The notes under the pieces were generated by a model. That model searched no databases. It had not been told where the DNA came from and worked only from the letters and a program-made list of their open reading frames with translations. From NCBI GenBank assembly GCA_037178675.1, contig JAYMGJ010000145.1, positions 62,001 through 126,000 on the forward strand: DNA of 64,000 nt. Reading direction: 5' to 3'. Shown here in pieces: positions 1 to 12,269 of the stretch. The number at the start of each line of letters is the position of its first letter. The first letter of the stretch is position 1. Both the position numbers and the translations under genes were made by a program. The stretch is from Scleroderma bovista (lineage: Eukaryota > Basidiomycota > Agaricomycetes > Boletales > Sclerodermataceae).

Positions 1-222
1 CTGCAACTTCCAGTGCTGCAACTTTCACAAACTTGAACGTTGGAACTTGGCAGCTTGGAAATGGTGGCTAGCCTTGTCGTGAAACCGACTTTTCATTCCG
101 AGCATTACACTTTCAGGAAAACCGTCTGTCCATCCCTTGGGCATTTCTGATCAGTTCTGGGTATAGCTCATTCATCCGGGACCACTTGAACTGTATTCTT
201 CTACCCGTCCACTGATGCCGCA

Positions 223-1015
223 TCAGAGACTCTTGCCATGATGGTATTCATACAAAGTCTTATCACCCGCGCGTAGTATATATTCTAGACAAGCAGTGAG
301 TTTATGGCACACCCGATCAGCCAACCAACGTTTCACTTTCAACACACTTGGTTCGATCATCTCCGCTGGACAGCTTACTGGTTGGACGTTTTTTCCACGC
401 ATTGCAGCCCTGAACTGTGCCCGTGCCCCACTCCAGCTTATCCTCTTTCGAGGGAAGCAACCTTCACCTTCAAACACACCTGACGAATCAGACTTAGCTT
501 CAAACATCTCCGTAATTTGTACGTGGCATACGCGCGCAACCCCCCCTGAAGACTTGGCACGACAAGCAAATCGAATTTTCATACAAGGGAAGTTCTGTAC
601 TGACGGCCCCCGTATTTTCATCGAACAGAGCTCATGCGAAATATCGGAATTCATCGTCAGCAAGACAGTATCGTGCGTTGCGAATATGTGCATCGAGGTC
701 ATTTCTGTGATAAGCTCATCTGGCAGTCTGGAGGGATACGCGACTTCGAGATCGTTCAAATCACTGGAATGGATGCTCCTGTGCGCGAAGAAATAGTCTG
801 AATACATACCGCTGTTCTTCGAGAGACAGGGGGCGAAGCTGTGGGCTGAGGGGAAAGTTGGCTTGCATCAGCAGGACCTTAAGGTTACAAATCAGTGGGG
901 GAGGTATGTGAACTACCTTAGTAAAAGACCTTACGGAGATAGCTCTCGCCGAGATCTCAGTCCATTCCTCAGCCATCAGCCCGTCTGCACTGGACAGCGC
1001 AGCATTCAGTTGCAC
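223..1015 (-). CDS. hypothetical protein, multi-exon, unrecognised
   Basis: I do not recognise this gene. The long minus-strand frame ending at 223 reads as ordinary protein (for example LPDELITEMTSMHIFA). It continues upstream of its first ATG (807) without a stop to a plausible splice acceptor CCCCTCAG near 850. A donor GTAAGG near 930 joins it to an upstream segment containing LMAEEWTEISARAIS. The start codon is not resolved, and further exons could lie up to about 1180. The plus-strand frame over the same bases (296-796) looks less protein-like, so I chose the minus strand. No domain, signal peptide or membrane segment is evident. It lies tail-side of clp1 on the same strand. Confidence 0.35.
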
Positions 1016-1493
1016 GGCAGCTATAGTTGAACAGTGCAGATCGCATCTTCAATCGCGTGCAGATGAGAAGGGGGAGCTGGCAGGTCATAGGCGCACTCAC
1101 CAGTGTTGAATTTACTGTAAGCCGATTCCTTGAATCAACACTACGGTATACATAGTCAGGGCCAAGGCCACCTCTCACGAGTACAGCAGAAAAGCTCGAT
1201 GGGCTGTTATCCTGAAAGAAAGTTGGACTTGTCTGGGCCCAGGGTCTGCAACAGAAATCACAAGATCGAGGTTATATGGTGCATAAATTCCATGTCATTG
1301 AGAAATATATATGAAATAAAGAACAAGTGTGTGCTAGTCGGACAGATGCGTATCGTAAAAGTTAAATGTAAAGAGGTCATAATCATACACCTAAGCCATA
1401 AAAGACAAGTGAACGAAGCGTCTAAGATGCCAACCCATGCTGATGCCAAGTACACAACAAGTCCATCCGTCCAAGGAAGTGCTAGTCAGCTCC

Positions 1494-2592
1494 TCAGAGA
1501 AGGTGCTGCTTTCCGGTCGAGATGGCTAGTGCGTGGATAAGCACCTCCCATGCGACGTCCATTGCGCACCAAAGCTTTTCGTCAGCAATTCCGAGTGCAC
1601 AGGCGTTCCGCCAAAGCCCGTTGACAGCCATTGCGCGAGCGAGGAGTACGTGCGCAGGAGCGATCGCGACGAGTTTGGTGGCGAACTGCTGCAGCTGAGT
1701 GCGCACGTTCTCACTCGTGGGGTCCTCGGTATAAAGGGCGGCGGGTGCTGGCTGGGGAAGCAGGGTTGCAAGGAGGTGGTCGATGCGCTTGGTGTAGAGG
1801 AAAGTGGAGAGTTGGGGGAAGACTTCGGGTGCAGGGATGCACAGCGGAACGACGGGGATCGAGATGGACTCGCCACCTGATTTCGGAGTGGCTGGAGTGG
1901 AGGACTGGAGAATGGGGAGGTTCGCACAATGAGATGCGAGAATGATGTTGTGCGTCGGGAAGAGTGTGACCCGGCGTTTGGTGGCAGCAGGTACTTGGCG
2001 AGAGTAAACCGCCAGCATATGGGTGGGCATGTCGGATGAGAGGTCATTGACAGCCACAGATAGCTCCTTGGGGAGCACATTGGATACGGGTTCAGCCTTG
2101 ACACCAGACAAGACTTGGAGCATGCTAATATTGAGTGTCGGTGAGTGGTAGGACTCGGATAAGATAGAGATTCACTTACCCAGGTCCGAGGCATTCGAGA
2201 CCATCACGGATGTAGTTTAAGGGGGTGTCAGCCAACTCTGGTGCGGCAGCTGCGATTGCCTCCTTCGGAAGGACGCGGAATGAAGGACGGGAGAGATATC
2301 TGGGCAATGACACGGAGGTCATGCTAATCGCGGTGGTGGCATCGGTCATTTCGATGTCAGTTGGGGCAGTACGTGGCACATCAATATTGATGGAAGCAGG
2401 AGACCTGGGTGTACTCTTCTGCTTGGAGTGTGCGACTGCATATCGCGGGTGGTGGGCACCACCAGTAGTGCGAGCGCGGCGCCGGCGGGATACGGCTGCC
2501 TGAATGCCGTTCTTGACTTTGGAGGAGGCAAGTCTGGCAGACGGAGGGGTGTTTTCGGAGTCGGCGCGGCGGGTGAAGGGCTGGGAGACCAT
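1494..2592 (-). CDS. clp1: Clp1 (clampless 1) sexual development regulator
   Basis: Two exons: 2592-2180 and 2124-1494, with a 55-bp intron (donor GTAAGT, acceptor TATTAG) that keeps frame and gives about 346 residues, close to the usual length of this family. The N-terminal third is basic and low complexity. The conserved part runs from about residue 100 (LSRPSFRVLPKEAIAAAAPE) through PKELSVAVNDLSSDMPTHML, the stretch ATKRRVTLFPTHNIILASHC, a YTKRIDHLLATLLP segment and MAVNGLWRNACALGI to a helical C-terminus. These match my memory of basidiomycete Clp1. Known role: in Coprinopsis and Ustilago, Clp1 acts downstream of the mating-type homeodomain heterodimer and is needed for clamp formation and dikaryotic or pathogenic growth; it has no recognised enzyme fold. 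A TATA box lies 65-73 bp upstream. It is divergent from the SAP-domain gene across a 1.96-kb gap. Confidence 0.8.
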
Positions 2593-2656
2593 GTTGGCTT
2601 GCTAGAGGACTGGAGTCGGCGGGGACGAGATGTCGAAACCCATCGCAGGGGCTGCC

Positions 2657-2665
2657 TTATATAAA
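2657..2665 (-). promoter_or_regulatory. TATA box of clp1
   Basis: The sequence TTTATATAA on the minus strand lies 65-73 bp upstream of the clp1 ATG (2592). It is the only good TATA-like element near that start. Its assignment is inferred from spacing. Confidence 0.55.
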
Positions 2666-3287
2666 CGCGGAACGAGAGGCAATCCAATGCGAAACGTCAC
2701 ACACTTGATGTGACACAATCCAACATGTCACAAAAACGCAATCAAGCCAAAAATTACCGTCAAAGGAAAGAAACTCGGTTCAGTTTGGGAATTTTCTGGA
2801 CCCACAAGCACACACAGACAGGCAATCCGCCAGCGCAATCGACGAAATAGCCTTTTGCAGCGTTTCATGCAAAGTCTTCTATTGTCGCGGTGGATTGCCT
2901 GCGTCAGAGTGCTTTGTTCTTCGCGGTGGAATCGACTTCGCATGTCTGTGCACAATAGCTACTCACAACTGCGTCCACAGGAGGTCGGGCAGCTGACCAC
3001 TTGGCATTGTAGGCACATGACGGTGACGAACGAGGTGTAGGTCTTCGGAAAGTGTCGGGCCGGGAGGGTGCGTCGTATCTGGAAGAAAGAACGTCTCATT
3101 CAAGAGGACGTACCAGGACTGATCATCTGTACCACAACAGGGTATGGCTGAGTATGCCTCTACTCATGCTTGACAAACAAGGGTACACCCCTGTAATCTA
3201 CATGCCAGTGGTGGCATGAATTCAGCTAATGATATGATCCTTTTCTGTGAGTGTTTGCAAGAAGATAGATAGGGTCCAACCAGCCTC

Positions 3288-3557
3288 AGTTTGATGGACC
3301 AGAGAGGGTATGTGGTTCATCATGTCTCCAGAAGTTGAGTGGGAAGTTACCGCCGTTTAGAAAGGTCCCTTCGTAACTGGCACCAGACCGCTAGCCCTTT
3401 GACGGCCTCACCCGATCGCGTGAGTTTGATGGCCCAGAGAGGGTATGTGGTTCATCATGTCTCCAGAAGTTAAGTGGGAAGTTACCGCCATTTAGAAAGG
3501 TCCCTTCGTAACTGGCACCAGACCGCTAGCCCTTTGGCGGCCTCACCCGATCGCGTG
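3288..3557. repeat. tandem duplication, two copies of 135 bp
   Basis: Copies 3288-3422 and 3423-3557 are almost identical, with only a few substitutions (for example ggacca/ggccca, gttgag/gttaag, gccgtt/gccatt, tgacgg/tggcgg). Each ends in cccgatcgcgtg. They lie in the clp1 / SAP-gene intergenic region and contain no convincing ORF, tRNA or rRNA. Function unknown. Confidence 0.85.
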
Positions 3558-3560
3558 AGC

Positions 3561-3590
3561 AAGCCATGGTGAGCATCCTCACCATGGCTT
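3561..3590. repeat. perfect 13-bp inverted repeat with 4-nt loop
   Basis: Arms AAGCCATGGTGAG and CTCACCATGGCTT flank the loop CATC, immediately after the second 135-bp unit. As RNA or extruded DNA it would form a 13-bp hairpin. No following T-run or known RNA family is evident. Confidence 0.8.
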
Positions 3591-4551
3591 GACAGACGTG
3601 TCAGGTGGGTGGCAAAGAGGCGAACGCCACGCTAACCAGCTCCTACGACGGAGTCGATGGTCCCTTTCAGGGATGGTGCGAGGGGGGAAGGACTCTACGT
3701 GACTACGGAATCACGACGAATAGGCGAGTTAGGAGAGTGGCTCACTGTGGCTTTCTCTCATCGCTTGGTGAGCTTGCGAGGCGGGCAACATGCTTGCAGA
3801 GCTCGATGGAGTTTATGACGAGTACCAGGGAAGGGCCAGCGACAGGGAAGGATCGACAAGAAGGATGGGGGAAGCGGAGGGAAGAAGGAAACGTGACGTG
3901 GGAGGAAGAGGGAAGGATGGTTAAACGAGGGTGAGTGTTTGGGGTGGACCTGTTCTTATTACAGGCCAAAGCGGACGGGGACAAACAAATAATAACGACA
4001 GTGCGTGCTGTGATCAAGTGGCTCGCTATGGATTTCTCACACAGTTTTGTAGGGGTTCCAGATTGATAGCGTGTGGAGGGAGCCCACGGGTTATAGAATT
4101 GAGCAAGAGGCGTGAACGGATGACGGAAGGAGAGCGATGAAAAAAATAGAAGGGAAAGGGGGGACGAGGGGGAAAAATACGTGGAAGAAGGGGGAACAAG
4201 TTTGTTGGAGGGGGGGTGAGTATTTGGGACACCCGCCTTACAACTTGTCAAAGCGAATCGAGGCAAACAAAGGAGACACTCCCGGATCTCATGTATACAT
4301 CCTTTCGTCTCCTTCCAAGGTCATTTATTTAGTGACAGTATCTGACAGTTTTCTCTGTCTACGCAGCTTCGAGAATTGTCAAAGCTATGGTGACCAGCGC
4401 GCTAAGATCATTCTTACTTCGGGAGCAATAACGCGACATCGCGATCACGTGCCACGGACGCCCAAGTCACGTGCTTCCCCAATCAACGCGACAACTTGAA
4501 CCGCATCTTGAGAAAAACGTACACACATGAATTGGCGGTCAAAAGTCCACC
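3591..4551. other. intergenic, no gene resolved
   Basis: The stretch is purine-rich on the plus strand (runs such as gaaaggggggacgaggggg near 4150-4220). It contains short open frames with no recognisable protein. It holds the upstream region of the SAP-domain gene; the run acgcgacatcgcgatcacgtg at 4430-4450 carries E-box-like and CGCG motifs. I see nothing else. Confidence 0.5.
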
Positions 4552-7500
4552 ATGTCGGCTGCAACGCAAATTCTATTCAACTCGCCAGCACTACACTCGC
4601 TCAAACGCGATCAACTCGTCAAGCTATGCAAGATCCATTCGCTCAAGGCCAACGGAAAGAACAAGGACCTTATCGTGCGACTTCAACAACACGCGACAAC
4701 CCTGCCTCCCGATGATCCCCTAAGCATTGCTACGAGGAACGATATCATCGATGCTAAGGAGGCGCTGGGCAGCGACGGTGAGGTAGGGAGTGACTATACG
4801 GGAACACCAAGTAGATCCTTCCCTCTACCTCGCCCAAGTGAACAGTGGGAGGTGGTCATGGATTCTATCCCAGAGGTGGACGAAGAGACGCTGAGGAGCA
4901 ACCGCGGTGGCAACTTGAACTCGCAGGCGGGTGAGTTTGGCACTAACGGGACCAAAGGTACGTTCTGTTTGTACTTACCATCGAGTAAACATCTAATATT
5001 TGCTGACAGCGTCGAGCGTCACTTCATCGCTCAAAGCCATTGCTACATCGCTCGGTCTAAAGCGCAACACCCCCACAGAAGATGTCCCTGCAACGTCCTC
5101 TTCCTCTTCCTTATCCAGTAAAGAAACACACCATTCGTCGTCGACACTTCCAACCTCAGACCCTAGTCCTGCTGCACAAGATCTTCCTCCAGTCGACCCG
5201 ATACCGGGGCAGCTGAACCTCCGAGGCATGCCCGCGCCTGCAAATGCAAGACTCAGCATCACACAAGCCCCAACTACTACAACGATCCGTCTCATCTCTG
5301 GAGGGAATGTTCCCACAGACGTATTATCTCCGCCGAGACTCAAACCATTCGCAACCACGTTCGACCTCATCCCTGCCACACCCAAGGCATCGTTTGCCGG
5401 TGGCTGCTCTGCGCCTGTCTGGCCACTTTCCCCAGGTGGTGCGCAGAACCAGAACATTTACCCTTCTCTCGATGCCTTCAGAAGCATGGGCGATGTCGTT
5501 CAGCAAGAAATCACACACTACGACTCGAATGATTGCTCAGACATGGATATTGACATTCCCGGTGGATTGGGTCCGCCCCCCATTCAAGAACCTACGCCAA
5601 AGAGACAATCCACAACCTTTCGCCTCAGTACAGGCGCGACCCCCAAATCAACCGAAAAACCCTCGCTGGAACCAGTTGATATTTTCTCTCCCGCGCCAAA
5701 TCCGCAGAAGGCGTCTGCTCGCTCACGGGTCAGTATGGCCAGAGCAGAGCCATTCATTTTCGGCTCCCCGCTGCCACAACATAATCTATCGAACAGGGCG
5801 TTCCGCTCCGCCGCGCAGTCCGTGCTAGATGAGATGAATAAACGGCTGGAGGATGAAGGTATCGAAGGCGTTCGCATCGATGTTCTCCAGAACCAGCGGG
5901 AGCGGTCTGCCGCTGACAACACAGATGAATCCACAGTGGCAGATAAGACCGACATTTGTGGGGGTACCACCGCCATGTTTGAGAAGGTGCACCAGGATGC
6001 ATTCGATAAGATGGAATCGATTGTCCAGTATACACATAAGCGAGCACGCGCGCCCGAGCCAATCTTATCGAAGAAGCGAAAATCAAGTTTAGTCATCAAG
6101 GAGAGAAAATCTGGTGAACATGCTACTCGCCGGCGGGCGAGCGGTCTTAGGGTTGCGAGCGGCGCGTCGAAAGCGAAGGTCGTGCCCGGTGGGTTTGGTG
6201 ATGAAGACGACGACGAAGATACAGGCCAGAGACGCATGTCTAAGCGGCCGCGTCTCGAACGTGAGACGCTTGATGAACCCATGGCAGAAGCCTCGGGATC
6301 GGGTGCCCTAGTCCCCCCCAATAACGCTGACCAAGATAATGAGGAAGAGGAAAAGAAGCAGAAAGAGCGGGACATTATTCGCAAACGGTTAGAGTACAAC
6401 AAGGCCAAGCGTAGAAGCAGCATGGGGCGACCTAGTCTTGGTGGACGTGTGCCTCCCCCTCGTGAGTTTGGGCATTCAAGGATACCACCCGTGCTAACGA
6501 ATCCATTCTTCAGAAAAACCCAAAGCAGCTTCACGATTTGGGTTCTTATCTACTGCCAAATCAATCGTGCAGAGCGTTTGGAACCGAGGTGCTGGCACCT
6601 CAGCAACTTCCCGGGTACCGGTTCCAAAGTCGGCACCACGCAAGGAAGAAGTAAAGCCACCTCCAGCTGCCCCTCATTCAAAGAAGGTCGCAACGGTGCC
6701 CGGCTCGTCGGGACCCCCTCCTGTTACTGCTGTGCCCCAAACGAAACGGGTACCATCTGGGCGACCAACGATGCAGAGCACGACTTCACGCTCGACGCTT
6801 GCTCCGCCCATGTCCTCTGCCGAGGGCAATGGTACGACATCTTCTCGAACCTCTCGGGCGCCCATCCCCTTCTTCAGTCCTCCAGCTGCAAACAGTACCA
6901 AAGGCAGCCATAGTAGAAACGGCTCTGTAACTGGGATATCTTCGCTTGGGATGAAGGGAGGCACGTCCGGAAGCACCTCGCATGTCTCGTCCATGGGATC
7001 CCGCACAAGCATAAGAGGTGCCGCAGCAAACAACCACGCGAAGACTCCAGGGAGCACCGTGAGATCGCGACCGTCTTCGACACTAATGGCCCCCACCGCC
7101 AGCTCTCTCGCCAAGGTTGCGAGTCTCACGCGGACCCATGGCACTTTGCATACAGAGACCGCGAACTCGATAAGGGCTGGCATGTCCAAGGCGAACATGC
7201 AAAGGGACACTACTCCCTGTCATGCGCCTTCAAGCCCTGCGCTCGGGCAGATCACGAACAGCCCGGTGTCGCCACGTTCTCCACCAGGAAAGGTCTTCAG
7301 CCATCCCCCGAGCCCAGCGACAATGCGTCCCCCGATGTCACTCACCGCTGCAGCGGAGAGCATCGTCAAGCGTGGCTCTGCAGCTGGTCCTGCCGAGTCG
7401 AGGCCATCGGTGTCCAAACCGCCTATCCCGCCGAAACCGAAGGTGCTTCCTGGCCGCAGACCGCGCATCTCACGCTCCAAGGTGATCGCGAGGCTCGCCT

Positions 7501-7763
7501 CGCAGCGTGAGGCTGAGGTGACCCGAATTGCTGCTGCGGGAACGGCTACGGGTGCTGGTGCGGGTACGAACGCATCGCGTGGAAAGACGCGGTCGAGTAT
7601 GGGTGCGGGGGTTACAGGCCGCAGGAAGCTATCCGGAAGTGGACCCAAGGCTGGAGACGTATTGATGAGTGCAAAGAGGAGGGTACGGCAAAGCGAGTAT
7701 GCAAGGCGCCGAAGTCGAGCGATGGCCAGTGAGGACGAAGCTCGTCCGATAGCGGTTGATTAG
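4552..7763 (+). CDS. SAP-domain, NuSAP-like spindle/chromatin protein
   Basis: Three exons, 4552-4957, 5010-6461 and 6514-7763 (introns 52 bp each; the second has a gtgctaacga branch site), give 1035 residues in one frame. Residues about 11-48 form a SAP (DNA-binding helix-extended-helix) domain, LKRDQLVKLCKIHSLKANGK. The middle and C-terminus are Ser/Pro/Ala-rich and strongly basic with KR-rich nuclear signals (for example KKRKSSLVIKERK). Near residue 450, VHQDAFDKMESIVQYTHKRA resembles the conserved motif of metazoan NuSAP (known: a microtubule- and chromatin-binding mitotic spindle protein with the same order, SAP first and a basic disordered tail). A conserved-looking block RFGFLSTAKSIVQSVWNRG opens exon 3. 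SAP identity is fairly firm; NuSAP orthology is inferred from order and one motif. No frame damage is seen. Confidence 0.75.
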
Positions 7764-8086
7764 GACTATCCGATCCATCAAGCACGTTACCTTTCGTCTT
7801 TGCACAGTAGGTTTCTTGGTGTGTTTGTATCAGTGTAGCAATAGGTAGAGTATCGTATTAAAACCGCAGAAACGTTACACGATGGTAGGAAAGAAGCAGG
7901 CGTTAAACACTCCTAGATAAGAAAATTATCAGCAAAACTTTCAAATCTTAATAACTATGGTTGACCTCTGCGGCGTTGTGGCTGGACAGTGTCTTACACC
8001 TCATACCGCCGAGGTCCTAGAATGATGAATGATGACCGTATACTCACAAACTTCAAGAGTCTTGTGCCGAGATCACTGCAACCAAA
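7764..8086. other. convergent 3' region
   Basis: This is the short gap between the stop of the SAP-domain gene and the stop of the minus-strand DUF6533 gene. It contains AT-rich 3'-UTR-like sequence (gtattaaaacc, cttaataac). No further feature is seen. Confidence 0.5.
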
Positions 8087-9708
8087 TCAAGGCGCTCGTG
8101 ATTGATACGGAACCGGGATTATTCCAACACTTTCACGGTGACCTAGTCCATGAGCAAACACCAGAGTCCTGTCCCCGTGCGACAACAACTGAGATGACGA
8201 TATTCCTGGTGTCGTCGATGAATTGTAATCCCTGAGGTTGAGCATAAGTCTGCAAATCAGGATCCCCGACAGTCTGATATTTTTCCGAAAGTGGTAGATG
8301 AATCAATGATGGTGAACGCAGAATGTGATCAGTGGGGTATCAATGCAAAGCATGGAAAATGGAAGGCAGCAATAATAGTCAACAAACGACAATGCAGTGA
8401 CATGGCATCACTCACATGTTTGTTAGTCCCGCGGTGACACCACGTAAAGAATCCTAGTGCAAGCACAATGCAAGTGTCATTAAACTACCTTCAGGTTTGC
8501 CCTGACTCACTGTGGCTATCTGGTTCATGTCAGGCCGAGGATATAAGAAGAGAAGCTAAACAGAAACCCACCGTATTCATGAGGATATTCCATATATTAG
8601 CTGCGGACATTACCCTGCGAATTGGATAAATTCATTATTAATCTTTCATCCTACGAGCTCAGACTCACCCGAAGTACATGGAACCTAGTACCATCCAAGT
8701 ACACCAGTCAAATAATTGGCGAGTTGTGACAGTACTCACCATCTCTCAAGAATACGTCCATCAGGCTTCCCACCTGTGATCTTTGGGAACGTAAAGTTTT
8801 CCATAAGGTGAGTGCAAAAACAATGACATCGAACACGAGCTGTCCACCCCATGCTATTCCAATATCTGTGAACGCAAGATGCAGATTGGTACATAAGCCA
8901 CGTCAGACCCATGCATGGGAGCACAAGGTCGCAGCTACGCACACAGAGCCCTTTTAAAGGAACATTCAGGGTCTAGTATATGATCACAACATAGGGTGAC
9001 ATACTGTTCAGATGTACTGTGCAGACTGGATTCACAGGTCACTGGACCTGTTAGATTCGGCTGTATCGATGGTGTTGATGGTGTCGAAATTGCTGACGTA
9101 TATGACACCAAAGCCCACTGTCCATCGAATTGGTATCAGTGCAGTGATGCAATCACATGAGCTCGAGATGAATACATACACCATTGAAAATAACCGTGGT
9201 ATGCCAGAGAACAATAAGTAAAGTCAAAATTGGTCGGCCTCGGTTATAGAGGGCATAGATGCGTATCATCATGAGTACTTGGTATTTATCAGCAAGAGAT
9301 TCTGTGATGAATAGGTCCGGAGTGCACTTGCTATAATTTCCTGAGTCACGATGACAAGTAGGGCGTAGTATAACAATAGGGAGCTACACCTGGCATGACA
9401 TTAATGTATTAGTAGAGGGTTATCAAGAGTTGTGAAAGTGCTCACCACTAGCAGTAGAATATCGATAAGAATAGCCACACAGCGGAACACGAATCCATGG
9501 GACAAGTGCAACGTACCCTGTTGAACAAATTCCAAAACGAATACACAAACAATGGCATATAGCCGAAAACCGTGATGTATCGAATGGCGACGAAGAGCAG
9601 AAAGGGCCAAGACAATCGGGGTCTTCTCCAGAACAGTTCGATTTCTCGGTCGAACGTAAGCATGTAGTCATAGAAAAGGATAGCTATGATTAACGTGAAT
9701 ACGAGAAA
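8087..9708 (-). CDS. DUF6533-domain multi-pass membrane protein
   Basis: A many-exon minus-strand gene whose pieces match the basidiomycete DUF6533 family. The exon at 9708-9517 encodes ILFYDYMLTFDREIELFWRR (the DUF6533 signature) followed by a hydrophobic helix. Exons near 9270-9183 give LMMIRIYALYNRGRPILTLL. Near 8870-8740 is AWGGQLVFDVIVFALTLWKT with LRSQRSQVGSLMDVFLRDG. Near 8690-8570 are SMYFG and VMSAANIWNILMNT, and near 8450 SLRGVTAGLTNM. The last exon holds RLMLNLRDYN and runs to a TGA at 8087-8089. The protein should span the membrane about seven times; known members have no established function. The first exon upstream of 9708 is not resolved, and some exon joins (especially 9516-9300 and 8570-8460) are uncertain. 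Confidence 0.75.
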
Positions 9709-11500
9709 CTGCCATCTTACAGCGGGATCTCACTGAATTTCACGACATCAAAGGATTTAGTGATGTCTCTGGGAATAATGAGTGAGATCAATGAGATGCT
9801 CGACACTCGAAGGCTGCATACAGCTGTGGACACATTGGATAGATATCAATACACGTGGCGAACAGGTACTCAGTTGCAAAGCACCCAGCAAGATAGAAAT
9901 TCAAGGGGAGAAAGTCTGGTCAGACCGATGGTGACAGCCAGTGGATGAGGGTTGGGGTGATATGCATTTCCCTCGATCAATGAAGTCTTTAGATACACAC
10001 CGTTGCCCACCCTTAATGAATGCTCTTGGCTTGGACAGATCCGGTGCATACCAGTGCCTCGAGATGCCCGCATCACTGCTGTCAAGTACAGTTGTCTGGG
10101 AAGCCAAAGTAGGTCAGCGTACACGTGGTTGAAGTTCATTGCCACTTACATACCAACGTGATGCATGAGGTTCAGGCACCAGCCGCTGATTGGTTATACT
10201 CATGGCATAGAACAGGATAGAACACACTCTATCCGTAGTCGAGGCGTATCGTCTGTTTAGACCTGACATTCTTGGCGTAACAGCGCCCAGTGGAGGAAGA
10301 GGGTTCTTGGGACTGTCTATTAGAGGGACTGGCATAGTATCCAAGAGCAAGACACACCAGCGGAATAGACCGAGGAACGACTATCTTCATCTACGAAAAG
10401 AGTCTGGCTTAGAGAGACTAGAGTAGACCGTAGTGTGACCATGACGAAGTTGTTCCAAGCCAAATACTCAGTCATTACATGTACAAGTGTCTTGCAAGTA
10501 GAAAGTCACGAATATCAATAGTATTCAAGGGGCGTTAGTGTTGATTTCCTCAAGTAACTCCTGTCATCTTAGCATTATCAGCCTGAGAAATAATTAATAC
10601 AGGAACGCCCAAGAAGTGATAGAAACGCGCACCCATAGGTTCCAGTGGACCGTAGCACCACCCTTCAATAGCGGCTGAGGATGCATCGTGAATTTTGTGA
10701 GAAGAAATACTTCATCCACAGGAACAGCATCACATTCAGTATGACAGTGAAACAGCTTCTTTCCTCATCACTGGGTTGGATAATGACGAGTTAGTGGACA
10801 CCTGGAATGCCAATCCTGTGTCCAGCAACTCACCTAGACAGGCATCAACACCATCAAAACGACGAACATTCGGTCGTAATTGGTCCCTCAAGTCGCTCCT
10901 TCTACCGATTTTTTTACAATTTCCCGCGCGAAGTATTTCCTCGTCCTCCTCTCCCGTGAGCATTACAGTGGTGGTGTCAGCCTTGTTGCCATCTCATGTC
11001 ACAGAAAACTCTACCCTCTTTCTTGGTGAGCTCCTTCTCTTCGTCACCACTTGCACTATTATTGTTTGATCTCAATTGGCACAGCGCAGGACTTTTTTAC
11101 CTTCCAAGGAACTCCTCAACAATCCACCATTCAGCAAATCAGCTCTAGCACGCTTGGGACGGGCTCTATTTATTCCATTTCAATGGTACACACTCATGTA
11201 TTCTCCCTTTGTATTTAGAACTTTTTTGTACACAACTTATTAGCATTATTTGGTAGTCAATCCTACTCAAAAGTTTTCATACTGAAAATTTGCACTCCAA
11301 CCAAACCTTCGACATTAGATAATATGCTATGCCTTGATATGGCAAGTCATGTGAGACTGCAACTGCAACTGCAACTGCAACTACTCTGAGCCTCCCTAAT
11401 GGAGACATTGAGCAGTGCCGAAGAGAGAGATGAGTCATTGCCCACACATGCTGTACGTGCTTACCAGCCCTCATTGTTCTTCGCTTCCAACCTCATTCTT
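9709..11500. other. unresolved region at the gene / transposon-island border
   Basis: Minus-strand frames at 9870-10145 and 10114-10350 (for example SGLNRRYASTTDRV) could be exons of another gene or upstream exons of the DUF6533 gene, but I cannot join or identify them. From 10400 to 11500 only short, unremarkable frames occur. I see no tRNA and no transposon end here. Confidence 0.35.
11356..11382. repeat. short ACTGCA hexanucleotide repeat
   Basis: About four and a half tandem copies of ACTGCA. A small microsatellite with no evident role. Confidence 0.8.
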
Positions 11501-11987
11501 CATAGAATCATTCACAATGACCAACAATCAGTCCAACACTTGTCACTTGAAGATGAAATTCAGTCAAGTCACAATGGACTCTCAGGTAGGTCTGGTATGC
11601 ATTTATGTCTCTTGCAGATCTTCTTGATCGAAAGACGATGAAGCAGTCACAAGTGTCATCTTCAGCTCTGACATCGGGTGCATCCAGCAACGTCATCCCA
11701 GGAAAACGGGCTATGCTCAAGAATTTACTATCGTTTAATAGGTTCAACAAGAATGTCACATGTTTCTCTGTACGTGTGAGTGTTTCTGTTCAAACACCGA
11801 AGCTCTCCGAGAAGCACCTTGTGTATCATGAAGTATTATTTACTGAAGCTTTATCTGAGAGCCACAGGATTTACACGAGAGGTTGATTCAAGTTGCACCA
11901 GCCCATGAGGTATGAGAAATGGCCAACATGCTGTATGCTGAGCGCTCATCTACTGAATAGCGTGAGTTGACCAGTAAAGTGCACCGG

Positions 11988-12269
11988 TGTAGAGACTGTC
12001 CTGTCTCTAGGTGTGTAGAGTTGCTAATAGTAGTACTGACACTGGACTCTCTACCTTAGCTTATGTAGGCTTGTATTAGCTTACTAAGCAATCTCCCTCT
12101 TTCTTCTGTATATGTTTGAGCTCAGTCCTGGAGTGACTGAACACCTCTACTCTCCCTATTCCCTCTAGTCTCCCCAGTCCTTGGAAGCCTTGCCTGACCT
12201 CCAGAAGCTCCTGGGTCAAATGCACCTCATCTGAGGGAGCAGCCACCCAAACACTTTGTTGTCTTTTCA
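11988..12269 (+). repeat. family A solo-LTR-like element, copy 1 (282 bp)
   Basis: Begins TGTAGAGACTG and ends GTCTTTTCA, so it has the TG..CA ends of an LTR. It is flanked on both sides by CCGG (caccgg before, ccggg after), consistent with a 4-bp target duplication. Copy 2 at 31762-32043 has exactly the same length, ends and CCGG flanks; copy 3 is inverted at 23337-23611. No ORF or internal region is attached, so these are solo LTRs or a short non-autonomous element. It sits inside the 5' part of the NACHT-WD40 pseudogene. Confidence 0.75.

Noticed and set aside
296..796. 166-codon plus-strand frame
   Set aside because: It overlaps a more protein-like minus-strand frame that splices sensibly; composition and lack of motifs suggest a shadow.
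3288..3557. 5S rRNA or tRNA tandem genes
   Set aside because: No cloverleaf, A/B boxes or 5S internal control region could be recognised in the 135-bp unit.
5584..6534. 316-codon minus-strand frame opposite the SAP-domain gene
   Set aside because: It mirrors the Ser/Arg-rich low-complexity coding strand; the plus-strand gene has a SAP domain and clean introns.
11508..11890. Independent small gene
   Set aside because: More likely 5' exons of the NACHT-WD40 gene; the exon join is not in clean phase, so I did not call it separately.
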